In this document: positions 1 to 12,430 of the stretch, one piece after another
Position numbering within the stretch: the stretch's first letter is position 1
Layout: each line of letters opens with the position of its first letter
Source: Circinella minor
Lineage: Eukaryota; Mucoromycota; Mucoromycetes; Mucorales; Lichtheimiaceae
Reading direction: 5' to 3'
Assembly: GCA_016758965.1 (NCBI GenBank)
Contig: JAEPRB010000054.1
Span: forward strand, 124,001-188,000
DNA length: 64,000 bases
Made by a program: the position numbers and the translations under genes
The notes under the pieces: generated by a model
Database searches by the model: none
What the model was told of the DNA's origin: nothing
What the model saw: only the letters and a program-made list of their open reading frames with translations

Positions 1-311
1 AGTTTGTGTAACAATATTGAATTCAAGCATTTGTTTTGACATTCAGCAACCATAAATCATAAAGGCAATGCCTAGAACACTTGTGTTCCGGTCTATTGAA
101 TTTTTCTAAAATGTGTTATTGTTATTTTCTTCGTCTTCTTTTTTTCTCTTCTCCTCCTCCTCTTCTTCTTCTTGTATACCAATCAATTGATATATAGCTC
201 TTGTTTTTTTTCCTCTATACAGAGCCCCTTCCATTCCTTCTTTTATTTTTTATTTTTTTATCCTTTCATGAATTTGCGCACCATTTGTAACAACCTTTTT
301 ATTCCATTGTC
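1..311. promoter_or_regulatory. 5' flank of the Opy2-like gene
   Basis: No gene is supported here. The stretch is AT-rich, with a long C/T-rich tract at about 128-175 and further T-rich runs up to the start codon at 312. Pyrimidine-rich leaders of this kind precede several genes in the window. I see no clear TATA box. Confidence 0.4.
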
Positions 312-2113
312 ATGAAACTCTTTTCTTCATTCAAAAACCATTCCAAGATTACCTCATTATCACGACTTCTATTTTTACTTCTTGTCATACTCTTGCCTAT
401 TTCGATACAAGCACAAGGTAATATAAATTTTTAAGAAAGTATAATTTATAAATGCAATAATAATAACAATAATTTTTTATATAATCATTGATAATAATAA
501 ACACTTTTTCATAATTGTTATTTATCACCGAAGATTGTCAACCATCGAATTGTGTAGCACGATGCAATGGGGGCTGTGGAACTAATCAAGTCTGCACCCT
601 GGGTACAATGAAGGATTGTGGTGTCTGCCCTGCATCCAATTGTGTGGATCAAACAGTTCTTGGTCTTCCTCCTAGTTCTACTCCAACTGGTGCAAATAAT
701 AATAACAGTACTGACTCCGAACAAAATAGTCAACCCGATGATAATAGCGGTGGCAATAGTGGCGATAAAGGTGGACTCATTGGAGGTTTGGTTGGTGGAC
801 TTTTAGGTGGATTGCTTCTATTTGCATGTGTTGGATTTTGGGCTGTAAGACGATTCAAGGGTAAATCAACTGATTTACCATTTACAACACAGCAACAACG
901 TATGAGTGAAAAAAACATCGCGGTAAGAATAATATCTTTTGATGTTATTATGAGGCATATTTGTGAAAAAAAAATGATTATGTCACTTAGCTAAAATAAT
1001 TTATTGTCTTGGCTTACAATTCAAATATAGTCCACTAGTCGTGAAATTACTTCTGGTGTGATTCCTGTTGCATATATCCCGCCTTCATCTGAAGAAGAAC
1101 CTAAAACAACAGTTATCATAAACAATGATTTATCACCAGCTCCAAATACACAGAGATCTTCAATACTTAATACCCCCCACCTGGCTGCCCTCGCTGCTAG
1201 TAACGAAATTGCCGATAGACGATATGAATCAAAACACCTTGCCTCCGATAACAGTACCAAAGAAAATAATGCGACTGATGATAGACGATATGTATCAAAA
1301 TACCTCGACGAAAGTAGCTCTGCCAACGAAACTACCGATAGACAACATGCTTCAAAATATCTTAGTGCGAGTTACGAAAGTGATGGAGAAAGTTCTTTGG
1401 GTACACGCGCATCAATTACATCAACAACGAGTAACAATCCAACAACACCATCAAAAACTGTTCATGCAGTTCAAGTACAACGTGCACGTCCTCAAATCAT
1501 GCGTGTAAATCAAGTACTTGTGAGTAATATTGATGGCGATGGTTTAGCAAACAATTTTGGCGGTGCCGGCATTAGCCGTAGTGGATCAGTACGTACTATA
1601 CTTACTAGAGACGATGGTAGCGATGCGGGTAGTATTGTACACCTTTCTCGATCCAATACAGCTCCTGCCAAGAGACTACTAAGCACTAGATCACCTCGAC
1701 CAGCACTACAACAAAGTCGATCTTCTTTGGTACAGCGACATTATCCATCTCAGCAACAACGCCCCACAACTATTATTAATACCGATCCAGAGCTTATAGA
1801 AGCAACAGTGAATAAAAGTCTTATCATCAATAGAGGAAGTCCGCGATCTGAAGATGATCCATTTCATGATCGACATAGTGCATTAGTCGAATTGATGCCT
1901 GAAATTCCCGCTTCATATACTAACAATGATACCACTAGAAGAAGAAGCATAGCGACAGCAGGGACAACGCGCCATCATTCAAACACACCTACTACCGAGA
2001 GTGGAGTTCTTGGAGATGGAGAGATTACTATTTATTGGAATAATGCATATGATGAGCAACAAAAAGATGATAATGGTATAATCGTACGACCATCACGTCG
2101 ACCATCCACCTAA
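312..2113 (+). CDS. Opy2-like single-pass membrane anchor protein
   Basis: Three exons (312-417, 534-922, 1031-2113) give 525 residues. Residues 1-35 form a signal peptide ending in a hydrophobic run. Next comes a compact cluster of eight cysteines at about 37-72, resembling the Opy2 N-terminal domain. A Gly/Leu-rich membrane helix lies at about 115-140 and is followed by a basic stop-transfer stretch (RRFKG). The rest is a long Ser/Thr/Arg-rich, probably disordered cytoplasmic tail. In yeast, Opy2 anchors the Ste50-Ste11 module to the plasma membrane for HOG signalling; the same role here is inference from architecture only. Splice junctions are GTAATA..AAG and GTAAGA..TAG, and phases agree. 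The tail has three degenerate repeats at about 1207-1365, built around DRRYESK / DRRYVSK / DRQHASK. It could instead be another Cys-rich wall sensor. Confidence 0.7.
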
Positions 2114-2659
2114 TAACTAAATCTAATTATTCGCTACAAAACAACATCCATTTTATTCGTTCTTTCATCGCTATTTCACATTATTTATATTATATAAGCA
2201 TTTTAACTTTTACTGTGTACTTCTTCCCCCTTTTCCTTCTATAACCAAACCTTTTATATACTTCTGTAACACCATCACTTCAATAACACTTGTTCTATTC
2301 TGTATACTTCTCTTTTCTTTTTGCATCTTCTTCAAACTTCTTTTGAATCATTAAACAAGATCTTATTTATTTTCAATCAATAAAAGGATTTCTCTTCTTT
2401 ATTGTTAAGCGATCTGAGGCTTAAAGGAGCGGTGCTTATCAAATAAATAAAAAACAATACGATTCATAGTTGGGGTGACGTGGCATGTAGTTGGTTACTG
2501 GTCTTTAAAGGTACTGCTTCCGTTACAAAATCCGAGCGTCCGCTATTCTTTCCGCGAAGAGTGAAGAGAAAATTTTGCACACATAACCCTTCTCTTTTCC
2601 TCCCTCCCTTTTTAGTTTTTTTTTTTTTTTTTTTGTTTTCTTTACGCGCGCAGCACACC
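2114..2659. other. Intergenic: 3' UTR and 5' flank
   Basis: No gene is supported. The left part carries AATAAA-like signals near 2378 and 2445, consistent with the 3' end of the preceding gene. The right part (about 2590-2660) is a strongly C/T-rich leader before the ATG at 2660. Confidence 0.4.
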
Positions 2660-4462
2660 ATGGACGATTGGACCATGACCTTATCAAAGTAATTTTTTCT
2701 TCTTCTTCTCAACCTTCATCTCAACTTGTATATTCAAAACGAAAGCGTTATTAATACTCTGTCTATGTGTTGTTGTTTGGACTACCTATAAATAATAGAA
2801 AGTCATTGTCAGTCCTTGGATCCCTTGACAATCATGGTCAACGCAATCGTCTCACTACGCCATTGACAGTAGTGACACCCATGGTTCGTGTTAAAAGACA
2901 TGAGTTTGAGAATGATCATGTTTTTGTTGGTGGCAAGACCATTCCTGGCAAACGTAAAAAGAAAGTAACTCCACCTTTGTCTGTGGAACAGCTTCGTTTA
3001 TTAAGTCGTCGAATTGATCCTACTGAACCTTTCAAGCCTGCACTCCCTATGATGTATGATGCGTCACCAAGAAAACGGTTGCGCACACAACCTGATAATA
3101 CTGAGTTGCATTCTTCTGTCATACGATCTTCATCATCATTATCTAAGATGACGATTGATGTTGATGATATTATTATTAATCACACTAGTAGCGATACCAC
3201 TACCAACTTTACTACTACTACTAGTACTACTACTTCTAATAGACCATCATCATCATTATCATCTATATTATATCAAACATGTTTTGATATTTGGCCTGGT
3301 GAACCATCATTGGGTGATCTAGCTCATGACAAAATTAAAAATTTGAGCGAACTATTAAAGGTGCGATTATCTCAAGCCAAGTTTCGTGTGATTGCAGCAT
3401 TAGAAGCAGAAGGACAGGATAGCACTTTGTATAGACAATTAAAAAGTTCAGAAGATGAGTGTTCTATCTGGCCTGCTGGGTTTATTGGCAAGAAACACAA
3501 GATCAAATTATCCAGAAAGTGTAACCAAGCACCTTGGGGTGTCACAGTGGGTAATAGTCGTAATTTGAAGAGACAAAAAGATAGGAAAAAGCAAATTCAG
3601 ACCAAGGATTTAAAAATGACACCATCACAATTATCGTCCTTTGGAACAACAACGACAACACCTTTACCATCTTCATCTCAACAAGAACAACAGGAACGAC
3701 TCAAACAACCATCACGTAAAGCAAAATGTGGGAGACAAGCAGCAGATCCTGCATTAGCAGCAGTGACTTTACAAGATGGTAAATTACTTTTTTTAATATA
3801 CTTATATTCATATTGAGAGAGTGTATGTGTATGTATAAAATATATATAAGAGCATATATTTATCTTCTTGTTCAATATATGCAGGTTCTCGCGCATTTAT
3901 TTGTAAAGATTGTAACAAAAAATACAAGAATCGAAATGGACTAGTCTATCATCGAGATCGTTGTAAGCAACGCAAACCGATAAAACCTATAAATTGTGCT
4001 TGTGGTGAAAAGCATCCAAGTAATAATTTGGTACAATGTGAGACATGTCATTTGTATTCACATTTGGAATGTATTGGATTGGATGAAAATGAGCTAAACA
4101 ATGAAGGAGCATTCCATTGTCCGACATGTGTACTTCTTCCAACACAAACGACGGACAAACCATATACCGATCTGAGTAACACAACAATGATGCAGGGACA
4201 ACAACATATCTGGGAAGATTTTTCCATGTCACCATCTTCTAATACGACTTATACATCATCTACACCTATTAGTGATCATGTTATGACACCTTCACTCTAT
4301 TACAGTAATAGTGATCTTGGTTTAATGACACCTTCTACTACTAGTAATACTTCGGTTATTAATACACCTTCTCCATCTTCTCAGCAATCCGATTCACAAT
4401 GGTTTGATTTCGCCAACTTTGATACTGATTTCACTTTTAACGATTCCCAAACAGAACAATAA
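2660..4462 (+). CDS. C2HC/C2H2-type zinc finger plus PHD finger protein
   Basis: Three exons (2660-2688, 2799-3778, 3885-4462) give 528 residues. The ATG at 2660 was chosen because the nine-codon first exon splices in phase. The N-terminal two thirds is basic and low-complexity, with no family I recognise. Exon 3 opens with a classical-looking finger: C-x2-C-x12-H-x3-C inside FICKDCNKKYKNRNGLVYH. A PHD finger follows directly, with the C4-H-C3 pattern CAC...CETC...H..C...CPTC at about residues 375-420. PHD fingers usually read histone H3 tails, so a nuclear chromatin role is likely but inferred. The C-terminal 100 residues are Ser/Thr/Pro/Asp-rich, like an acidic activation region. I cannot assign an orthologue. 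Confidence 0.75.
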
Positions 4463-4937
4463 TTCCCAATAATAAAACACAACACACGAACATACTTTTT
4501 TTTCTTTAATCATTTCTCTATTCTTTATTTGCATCATTCCCTCACCCTTCCCGCTTTCTCCATTAGAATTGACTCACATGGATTTGCTGATTTCATTTTT
4601 CTATTTCTCTTTTTCATACATGCTCCTATAAAACATTCAAACGTACATTAAAAGCCCAATTCACATCATCTCGAAAAAAAAAATTAATTGTCGATAATAT
4701 TATATAGGAACCAAAAAAAAAAAAATCGGAAGAAAGGCAAAAACTGGGTTACACACCAAACTCCCGCTAAATGTGTTTTCTTCTGATCACAAAACACACC
4801 TTAATTCTTGTACATCCCCGCTTCCTCGGAGAGGGCGGGAGAAATTAAATAAAAAAGATTGTGATCTCACAGATTTTCTTTCCTTTCATTTTTCCTTTCG
4901 CATCAACCCATAATTCTTTTATTTTATTTTGCATTTC
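4463..4937. other. Intergenic: flank of the Rch1-like gene
   Basis: No gene is supported. The notable content is a CTCCCGC box at 4761-4767 and an inverted CCCGC...GCGGG pair at 4817-4839, both upstream of the Rch1-like start. They stand out against the AT-rich surroundings. Confidence 0.35.
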
Positions 4938-6864
4938 ATGACCACAACTACTACTACTACTACTGCTACAACGACGACGACAACGACGACTCTAAGTAAT
5001 GATAACGATAAGTCATCTATACAATCCGAAACAGTCATTTCATTACAAGGACAACACGATAGTATAATAGCAACAACAGCGGTAACAACCAACGAAGACA
5101 ACAAAAAACAAGAACAATCAGTAACAGTTACTCAGCAACATGAACAAAATGAACCAAAGAAATTATGGAAACGTATTTTCGATCGATTTCTTCATTATTT
5201 AAAACAATATTGGTTCTTGGTCGGTCTTGGTACTGTCATTGGACTTGCCTGGGCCTTTCCTCAAGTCGGAAAAACCGATGGTGTGATTGAAGCACAATAT
5301 ACCGTCAAATGGGGTGCTGTCATTGTGATCTTTTTACTGTCTGGGCTCGGTTTAGAAGTCAAAGTGATGCTTCATACCATTCTTCGATGGCGCTTACATC
5401 TTGTTGTTCAGGTCATAAATTTTATATTTATGCCATTTTTTGCTTTTGGTATTGTCCATTTCTTGATCAAAGTTGGTGCGAATATTGATATGTCGGTTTA
5501 TCAAGGTTTTATGATTGCTTTTTCGACAAGTACAACGGTTTCTTCGAATGCCGTCATGACTCGAAATGCAAATGGGTAAATACCATTGTATTTTTATATT
5601 TTTATATATTCTACGTATCAATATATAATATAATTAACTGTCTGTCATAAATATTAATAATATCATTTATACAGTAACGATAGTGGGGCATTGGTCAATG
5701 CAGCACTTGGAAATATCCTTGGAATTTTTATTTCTCCAGCCCTTATGCAAGGTAATTGATTATCTTCATCTCCCATTTTTTTCCCCATTCTCCAACGTAG
5801 TAGCAGTAGTACGTAGTATAGATTTTGTCAAAAGAAGCAAGAAGAATAGACTTGCCTTCATAAAAAGCAAAGAAAATTCTAAATATTACATTATCACTTT
5901 ATTTTTATTAGTATTTGGAGATGATAGTCGTATCTTTACACCAGGTACACGAGGTACTGTTGATTTTCTTTCTGTACTCAAGACACTGGGTTTAACCGTT
6001 CTATTACCACTTGTGGTTGGCCAAGTGATTCGATATTTTTTTACTCAAAAAGTTAAATACCTTGCTGCCAAGTTACATTTTTCTATCATTAACAGCTTGG
6101 CATTGTTATGTATGGTTTGGTCTGTTTTTTGTGACGGTGTTGCTAGTAATGCTTTTCATCGTATGAGTGGTGTGGATATTATTGCCATTATTGGTGTAGA
6201 TATTTTTATGTATTTGCTTGGTTGCTCTGTATGTCTTGCAGTTGCTCGTGTTCCATGGCCAAGTAAACTTTTATCTTCTCCTACACCTAAGCTTGTCAAA
6301 AGATGGCGATTTTCTAGACAAGATGCAGTGGCTATTATGGTAATAACACATTTACATTATATATGCATATATGTGATGTACGTTTATTTATATGTACTTT
6401 ACTGAATGCTCATGATCCCATCCGATGTTTATATAGTATTGTGGTGCAACTAAAACGGTTAGTTTGGGTATTCCATTAATCAATGTACTTTATTCTGACA
6501 AAAGTCTCGGTATGGTGGGTGTACTTTCTTTACCATTACTAATGTATCATATTATCCAGTAAGTTATAATAATCAATCATCATTATTTAAAAAAGAATAA
6601 TTTTATTGTTTGTGTTCCAAATATACAATATAATGTTTATTAAACTCACAACGAAAAAATAGATTATTCATTGGTAATTTTCAAGTACCATTTTTAAAAC
6701 GATGGATTCAAAAGACTTTGGAAGACATTGATGAAGATGAGCAAATAACTATGGCAAATTATATTTCTTCTAATAATAGTACTAACACTACTAATACTCA
6801 TAATGAAGAAGATCATACATCAACATTACCCACTACAACACGTAGACGTACTGCTCAAGCATAA
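4938..6864 (+). CDS. RCH1: Rch1/SLC10A7-like SBF-type transporter
   Basis: Five exons (4938-5575, 5675-5751, 5912-6339, 6437-6558, 6663-6864) give 488 residues. The first ATG is at 4938. The first ~75 residues are a Thr/Gln/Asn-rich cytosolic tail. A polytopic SBF-like core of about ten helices follows, from YWFLVGLGTVIGLAWAFPQV onward, with the family-typical GLGLEVK, FSTSTTVSSNAVMTRN and GNDSGALVNAALGN segments and a late YCGATKTVSLGIPL segment. This matches the fungal Rch1 / vertebrate SLC10A7 branch rather than true bile-acid transporters. Rch1 in yeasts is a plasma-membrane negative regulator of cytosolic calcium; the transported ion is not evident from sequence. The C-terminus is acidic and then Thr/Arg-rich. 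The calcium channel gene CCH1 lies 40 kb downstream. Confidence 0.88.
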
Positions 6865-7408
6865 GATTTGTATTCCTTTTTTCTGCTTACGAAATAAAGA
6901 TTACTCTTATTGTATTAAAATGTAATATATACAAAAAATAAAAACTACTAATAAAAAGAAACCATCATCTCTATATATATAATTACACATGAAACGATGA
7001 AAAAGGGGGGGGCAAAGAAGTAAAAAGGATATATTTCTATGATATGGATTGTTCAACCTAAAAAATAAAGATAAAATGCTTACTTTCTAGGATCGGAAAG
7101 TTCTTTTTGATTCTTTCTATTCCCCCTTTTCTTTTCCATCTATTGACCTTGAAGGTATAATGATAGTAGGTGGAGAAAAAATGAGGGAAAAGATAACTAG
7201 TATAACAATAGTAGAAAATATAAACACTTGCCTAGATAATTGGTAGTATTTGAAACGATGTCTTGACCGTTGATCCATTGGTTAAAAAAATTTTGTTCTA
7301 TATCTAAAAAAAAAAAAATAACAGAAAAAAAAGGGGGTATCTGCCTAGGATCACAATTCTTTTTTTTATGTACATTTATATTATCATTATGAATAGTAAA
7401 GAGAAAGC
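6865..7408. other. Intergenic between convergent genes
   Basis: The stretch holds the 3' flanks of the Rch1-like gene (+) and the bZIP gene (-). Several AATAAA-like motifs occur (for example 6890, 6937, 7063) along with homopolymer A and G runs. No coding sequence is supported. Confidence 0.4.
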
Positions 7409-8148
7409 TCACTCGCCTGTTAATGATTTACAAGCATCTTCTTCTTGCTGTTGTTGTGATAATATTGTCATTGTTGGAGTCTCGTTAATTTCTTCTTCAG
7501 TCACTGAACTTGATTCTGATCCAAAAGTTTCTGGAACTATAAATGTTTTATAGATATTTGTGAGCTTAATTTCTATTTGAGGAAATATGAGCGGAATAGG
7601 GTTTATTATTTGTGGGAGCATATATATACAAGGTGATTCCATTACCAGCAATAAATGATGATGGTGTTTGTGGTTGCTGTTTGTTTGGTAATTGCTGTTG
7701 AAGTAATCGTTGATTCTCGGCAGTAACCGTAGATATTAATTGTTGTAATATATCATTTTGTTTTTCAAGATCAATACATCGTTGCTCAGCAATTTCTGCT
7801 CGTACACTTGTATTGCGATTACTTTCCTATAAATTTTATATATACATATAAGTTTCTTTGATTTTTTTTTCTTTTGTAGTGTTAGATAACTATCGATAAA
7901 CTTTTTACCTGAAGCTCTGTTATAATTTTTTCTAAACCAAGAATGGTCTCTTGTAATGTTTGTGTATATTGTGATCGGCGCTCGCGAAAAGCAGCTTGAG
8001 CTTGACGGTTTCGTACTTTACGTTGTTCTTCAGTAAAAATACGGTGACGACCACCATGAGAACGGTTTGTAGATGAATTTAAATTATCATTATTTGTGAC
8101 TTCTTTAATAGTATTGGAGGCAGATGTCATGGTTGTCAATTTGGTCAT
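7409..8148 (-). CDS. AP-1/Yap-type bZIP transcription factor
   Basis: Three exons on - (8148-7909, 7826-7646, 7572-7409) give 194 residues. The basic region is at about residues 43-59: RKVRNRQAQAAFRERR. It contains the N-x2-A-Q-x2-F-R signature of the fungal Yap/Pap1 class, which binds TTACTAA-like sites. A leucine-zipper coiled coil follows (LQETILGLEKIITELQ, then EIAEQRCIDLEKQNDILQQL). The protein is short compared with Yap1 or Pap1. It lacks an obvious cysteine-rich redox domain, having only two cysteines, one of them in DACKSLTGE near the C-terminus. A direct oxidative-stress sensor role is therefore not supported. The last intron (73 bases) has no in-frame stop but would shift frame if retained. 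Confidence 0.82.
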
Positions 8149-10482
8149 TTTGTAAAAAAAAAAAAAAAAAAAAAAAAGTTCACAATGGAAGAAGAGTTGG
8201 AGTGTGAGAAATGAGAAAGAGAAAAGCCAAGATTTCTATTCAAATGTAAAATTATAAAAACAATTGATTCTCCGTCCGGCATTGTTTACATCAGTTGTCA
8301 GTGCCTCTGGGTTTTATGGAGCAATCACAAAAATAACGTGCGAGATTGAATACTTCTAATATTTGATTTATTCAAATAATAATAAAAATGGTAACAATAA
8401 ATAGTTGAAAGAAATATATTTAAGAAAAGGGTGTAACAGTATTCTACTTTATCTTTTTGTATGTGGGACATCATTTAGTGTTCTAATTCTCTAACATGTC
8501 AAACATCAACAATATTATTATTATTATTATTATTATGAAGAGAACTACGTATCTAGTAAAAAATTAAAATTGATTGCATTGTTAATGAAGAGTATTTAGT
8601 CATGGGTGCTTATTAATTATTTCTTTTTCCATGTATAGTAGTAGTAATCTTCACAATAACAACTACATCCTATCAAAATATATGCTTCCTCTGATCCATA
8701 CTCAACAAAAAAAAAACTGGCTTCAGTTTTTCCCCAAATATTGTTTTTAGTTTTATGCATCATCATTTGAGAAGCAGGAAGCAGAAAAAAAAAGATGTCA
8801 TGGTCTTTCATATCTGCTCAATATTCAGTATGCTCAAGTAACGTTCTGTGTAACAATCGGAAATCATGCCTTCATCAGGATAAAGAATGTTCTCACTTTA
8901 CTACTTAATACTATAAGAAATAAACATAATTTATAACCATCATCGATTGCATGTTTATCTATCATTAACAAAATATTATTTTTGTTTGTGCTTATAGAAA
9001 TAACAACAACATCTTAATATATAACATCATGTTAGAAAATATACATCTTTATTTTGAAATTGAATACTGTAAGGATTAAATTATTAAACAAAGAATTATA
9101 CCAAAAGAAAGATGAAGCTTTTGCAACAACCCCTTTTTTATTTATGCAATTCCGATTGGCTCATTATTATAGAATGCACGGATATAATGATAGTTAAACG
9201 GCAACAAAGGTCTATGTAGAATATAAATATAACTGTATGTACCCGCTGTTTGAAGCTTCTTTTACCTCTATCTTGTTTTTTATCTCTCTTTTTTACGGAA
9301 TCAAAGCACTCTGTTTGACAAATGTGACGAGTTGAAATATTTCGTGGAGTGTAAGTATATGTATATTAAACTGACCTACATCAAATATATAGTTGCACTC
9401 CCCATTTTTTGTGCAGTGTGGATAATATAGTTTTTCTTTGTCATAAATACTAACTATAACTATAGTAATTATAATTCACCAAGCAACATTTTCTGTAGTA
9501 TTAATGTAGAAATACCATAATTTTTACTTTACGTATTACAGTGCGTACCAGAACATATACGTAGTGTAAGATAGAAGATTACGATAGTTAATAATAGATC
9601 AGACAATGCAGTTCGAAATACTTGGTCAAAGTTTTTAGTTACTTAATATCATAGTTATTTATAATAGTCGCGTTTTAATCAATCACTCGTCTCATCGATT
9701 TTTCATTGGTCTTGCATGATAGACTTGCCGCGATTCATTTTGTTTTTTGTTTGTATCTACAATAATTGTATGTTATGATGTTTATAGTTGCTTTAACCAT
9801 TTCCATTAAGTCCAACCGGCCATACGTCGAGATAATAAATAAACTGCGGGTTAAAGTAGGAATTTTGGCTATCGGGTTGTTTTTTTTTATAATCGATAGT
9901 TTGTTTCAAAAGCATCATATATTTAGTCATTTTATAGAAAAGAAATAATAATACGATTATCCTCCTAAATTGTTAGTAGTCGCTGATCAGTGAAATATGA
10001 ATAATATATACTGTTTTACATACATTATTTTATAGTTGTATTACGTAGCATCCGTAACAAGAATTCTTTCTCGTGGGGCATTTCCCCTTCTGTCCCAATA
10101 GAATTGAGGAGAAGCATCAACACAAGGGGCTCAATACCATAAAGTTTTTTTTTCTAGATCCCTATCATCCAGTGCTTTTCCCTTAAAACATTGCCAGTAA
10201 ACAACCGCATATACTATTTTATTTACTTTTTATTAAGACAAAAACACCTTGAATGATCTTTTTTATTTATTTGCTTTAATGTGGGGTAAGCAAAAAAGTT
10301 AATTACTATACACATCTTTTAACTATGTTTGAAAGGGATCCCAAGAGGAGGGGAAAGGACCAAATTATAAGAAAACATGTAGTAAAATAAGGAAATTAGA
10401 AGCCTATTAACTCTACCAATCGCGCATCTGATGATACTGGTGAGCATTATTATAAATAATAAGAAGAAAAGAGTAATGAAAA
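8149..10482. other. 2.3-kb stretch without a supported gene
   Basis: The left end is the bZIP promoter, including an A-rich tract at 8154-8177. An ATT trinucleotide repeat lies at about 8513-8536. The rest is AT-rich with scattered short open frames. None has domain-like sequence, splice structure or a credible start. I see no RNA gene. Confidence 0.4.
8513..8536. repeat. (ATT)n microsatellite
   Basis: About eight uninterrupted ATT units in intergenic DNA. Confidence 0.85.
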
Positions 10483-12151
10483 TTAGACCGCAAGATGATC
10501 TGTAGATGATGCACCAAGAGTAATATGTGAAGCAAGACTGCTTTCAACTAAAGTTTGAGAGTAATAACCCTTTTCTTCATTCTTGGCATTATTAAAAATA
10601 ATGTCGGATGAATCTTGCTCAAGTTTATGAATACCATAGCATTTTTCTTCATCATCTGGAGATGGCATTATAGTTGCATCATCATCCACAACACAACATT
10701 TAGCTCCGATCTTTTCTCTTAATGCATGGATTCCTATCTGCAGGAAAAAGCTAAGAACCACTGATACTGCAACAGCAATATACCAAATTGAACAGGAAGC
10801 TCCTTGATCCCAGTCCAGGAACGAATAAACCCACCATTTCTCACTAATAATAATAATAATAATAATAATTGAAGTATATATGTGTTAGTTATAAGGAGAA
10901 TAACAATGTTTGTTTTTTTATAGATACATACGATGCATAAATGATAAATGTTAATAACATGTAAGCTAATACAGTACAAAACACAACTACAATCATTCGA
11001 GTATACAGAACCATACGAGTCATTATTACTTCAGTCATCATTATAAAGAATGTGGAGCCATGGAGTGATAACGCCACCCACCAATCAATAGTTGTTGCAT
11101 CTTTATCTAATATAGGGGTCATATATAATGGAGGAAGAGGAAAGTGAATAAGGAAAACTTGTTTACGTAGGCAGAGAGAAAAAGAGAGAGGGAAAGTTTG
11201 CGTACTGATTTTTTCTTACTGAATAATAATAAAAAAATACTTACTGTTAATGAGTAGGTCTGATAAAAGACCCCAATATACAACGGGAGTTAGAATACTG
11301 CGATGATAAAATAAGAATCTTATTATTGACAAATACCAATAACTAGCTTTATTTACAACAAAATTATTATTAACTTACTTGTAAGTAACTACGGTATGAT
11401 ATAAAATAACATAAAGATAGTTGAGAAATGAATATTGATTTAAAAATGATGCTGGATGCTTAGGTTTACATCTTAAATATTGGACATGGTGACAAAATGA
11501 AGTCTACACGTTTGCATAATAGTAAATATAAAGAAAGAATCTGAGATGTTAAAGAAGTTACTTTTTGTATACATATATGTGTTTACTAGTATAGTAGGAG
11601 TCCATATTAGGGCAAGGAGAAGAAAAATATATATATTATAATAACCAAGGAAGGAGAACGAGGGGATGAGGAGGAGAATGACATTAAATAAATAAAATAG
11701 TGTTTTAAATTATGGACGATAGCATAATGAACAGTAACTCAAAAAAGAGGAGTATAGTAATTTTTTTTGGAAAAGATCAAAGGAAAAAAAAGGGGGAATA
11801 AAACGAAAATTATAAAGAAATACAATCGATATATATGAAAGATAACTATTAATAATGCTGAGGATAAAAAAGAAACATACTACTTACCACCAAATAAGCA
11901 TGAAGACCAATAAATGTAAATCGAGTGAAATATGCAAAATAGTGATTGATTTCGCCAGTAGATATACTGTTACCAATATCAGCCCACATGACAATCACAG
12001 AATATAATACCAATGGAATTCGGATCATAAATAGTGTTTTTGATGATACAAAATAAGACGTTACTGTTCGTTCTGGTTCAAAATGATCCAATGTTAACCA
12101 CCTTATTATTTTTGAACCAGATGAATCAATGCGTTCGTCTCTATATGGCAT
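10483..12151 (-). CDS. Polytopic membrane protein, possibly rolling-stone/AIG1-like
   Basis: Five exons on - (12151-11888, 11458-11379, 11297-11245, 11106-10932, 10843-10483) give 310 residues. The start is ATG at 12151 (MPYRDERIDS). Six or so hydrophobic helices alternate with loops, including WLTLDHFEPERTVTSYFVS, RFTFIGLHAYLV, ILTPVVYWGLLSDLLIN, WWVALSLHGSTFFIMMTEV and WWVYSFLDWDQGAS. The C-terminal 80 residues are acidic and soluble. The layout, with the paired WWV motifs and conserved His in the fourth and fifth segments, recalls the rolling-stone / FAR-17a-AIG1 type of fungal membrane proteins. This is a weak resemblance and the function is unknown. Exons 2 and 3 are only 80 and 53 bases. 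They were placed by phase and hydrophobicity and should be confirmed by transcripts. The gene lies 279 bases downstream of the TMEM62-like stop codon on the same strand. Confidence 0.65.
10845..10869. repeat. (TAA)n repeat inside an intron
   Basis: Runs of TAA units lie in the last intron of the polytopic membrane protein gene, directly adjoining its acceptor site on the minus strand. Confidence 0.8.
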
Positions 12152-12430
12152 GACTATGTATATATTTTTATTGCTGTGATTATTTAAATGAAATGCGTAA
12201 AAGATATTTATACGTATTTTGTGAAAAAAAAAGAAACACAAAAAAACTGATCAAAATAAAGAAGACGAAGAAGAGAAAAAGAAAGAAATATGTCTGATGA
12301 ACAAGAAAAGAAGGAATACGCAGTACCAGGCTCATAACGAAATCCTGGAGCTGTGCAAAAACTATAAATTAAGGGGGTTACAATAAGAACAGGAAGATCA
12401 AAAGTGGTCATGTCGTTGCCATAGCAATCT

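Noticed and set aside
9766..9948. 60-codon open frame in the gene-poor stretch
   Set aside because: Hydrophobic and basic composition from AT-rich DNA; no leader, splice structure or family resemblance.
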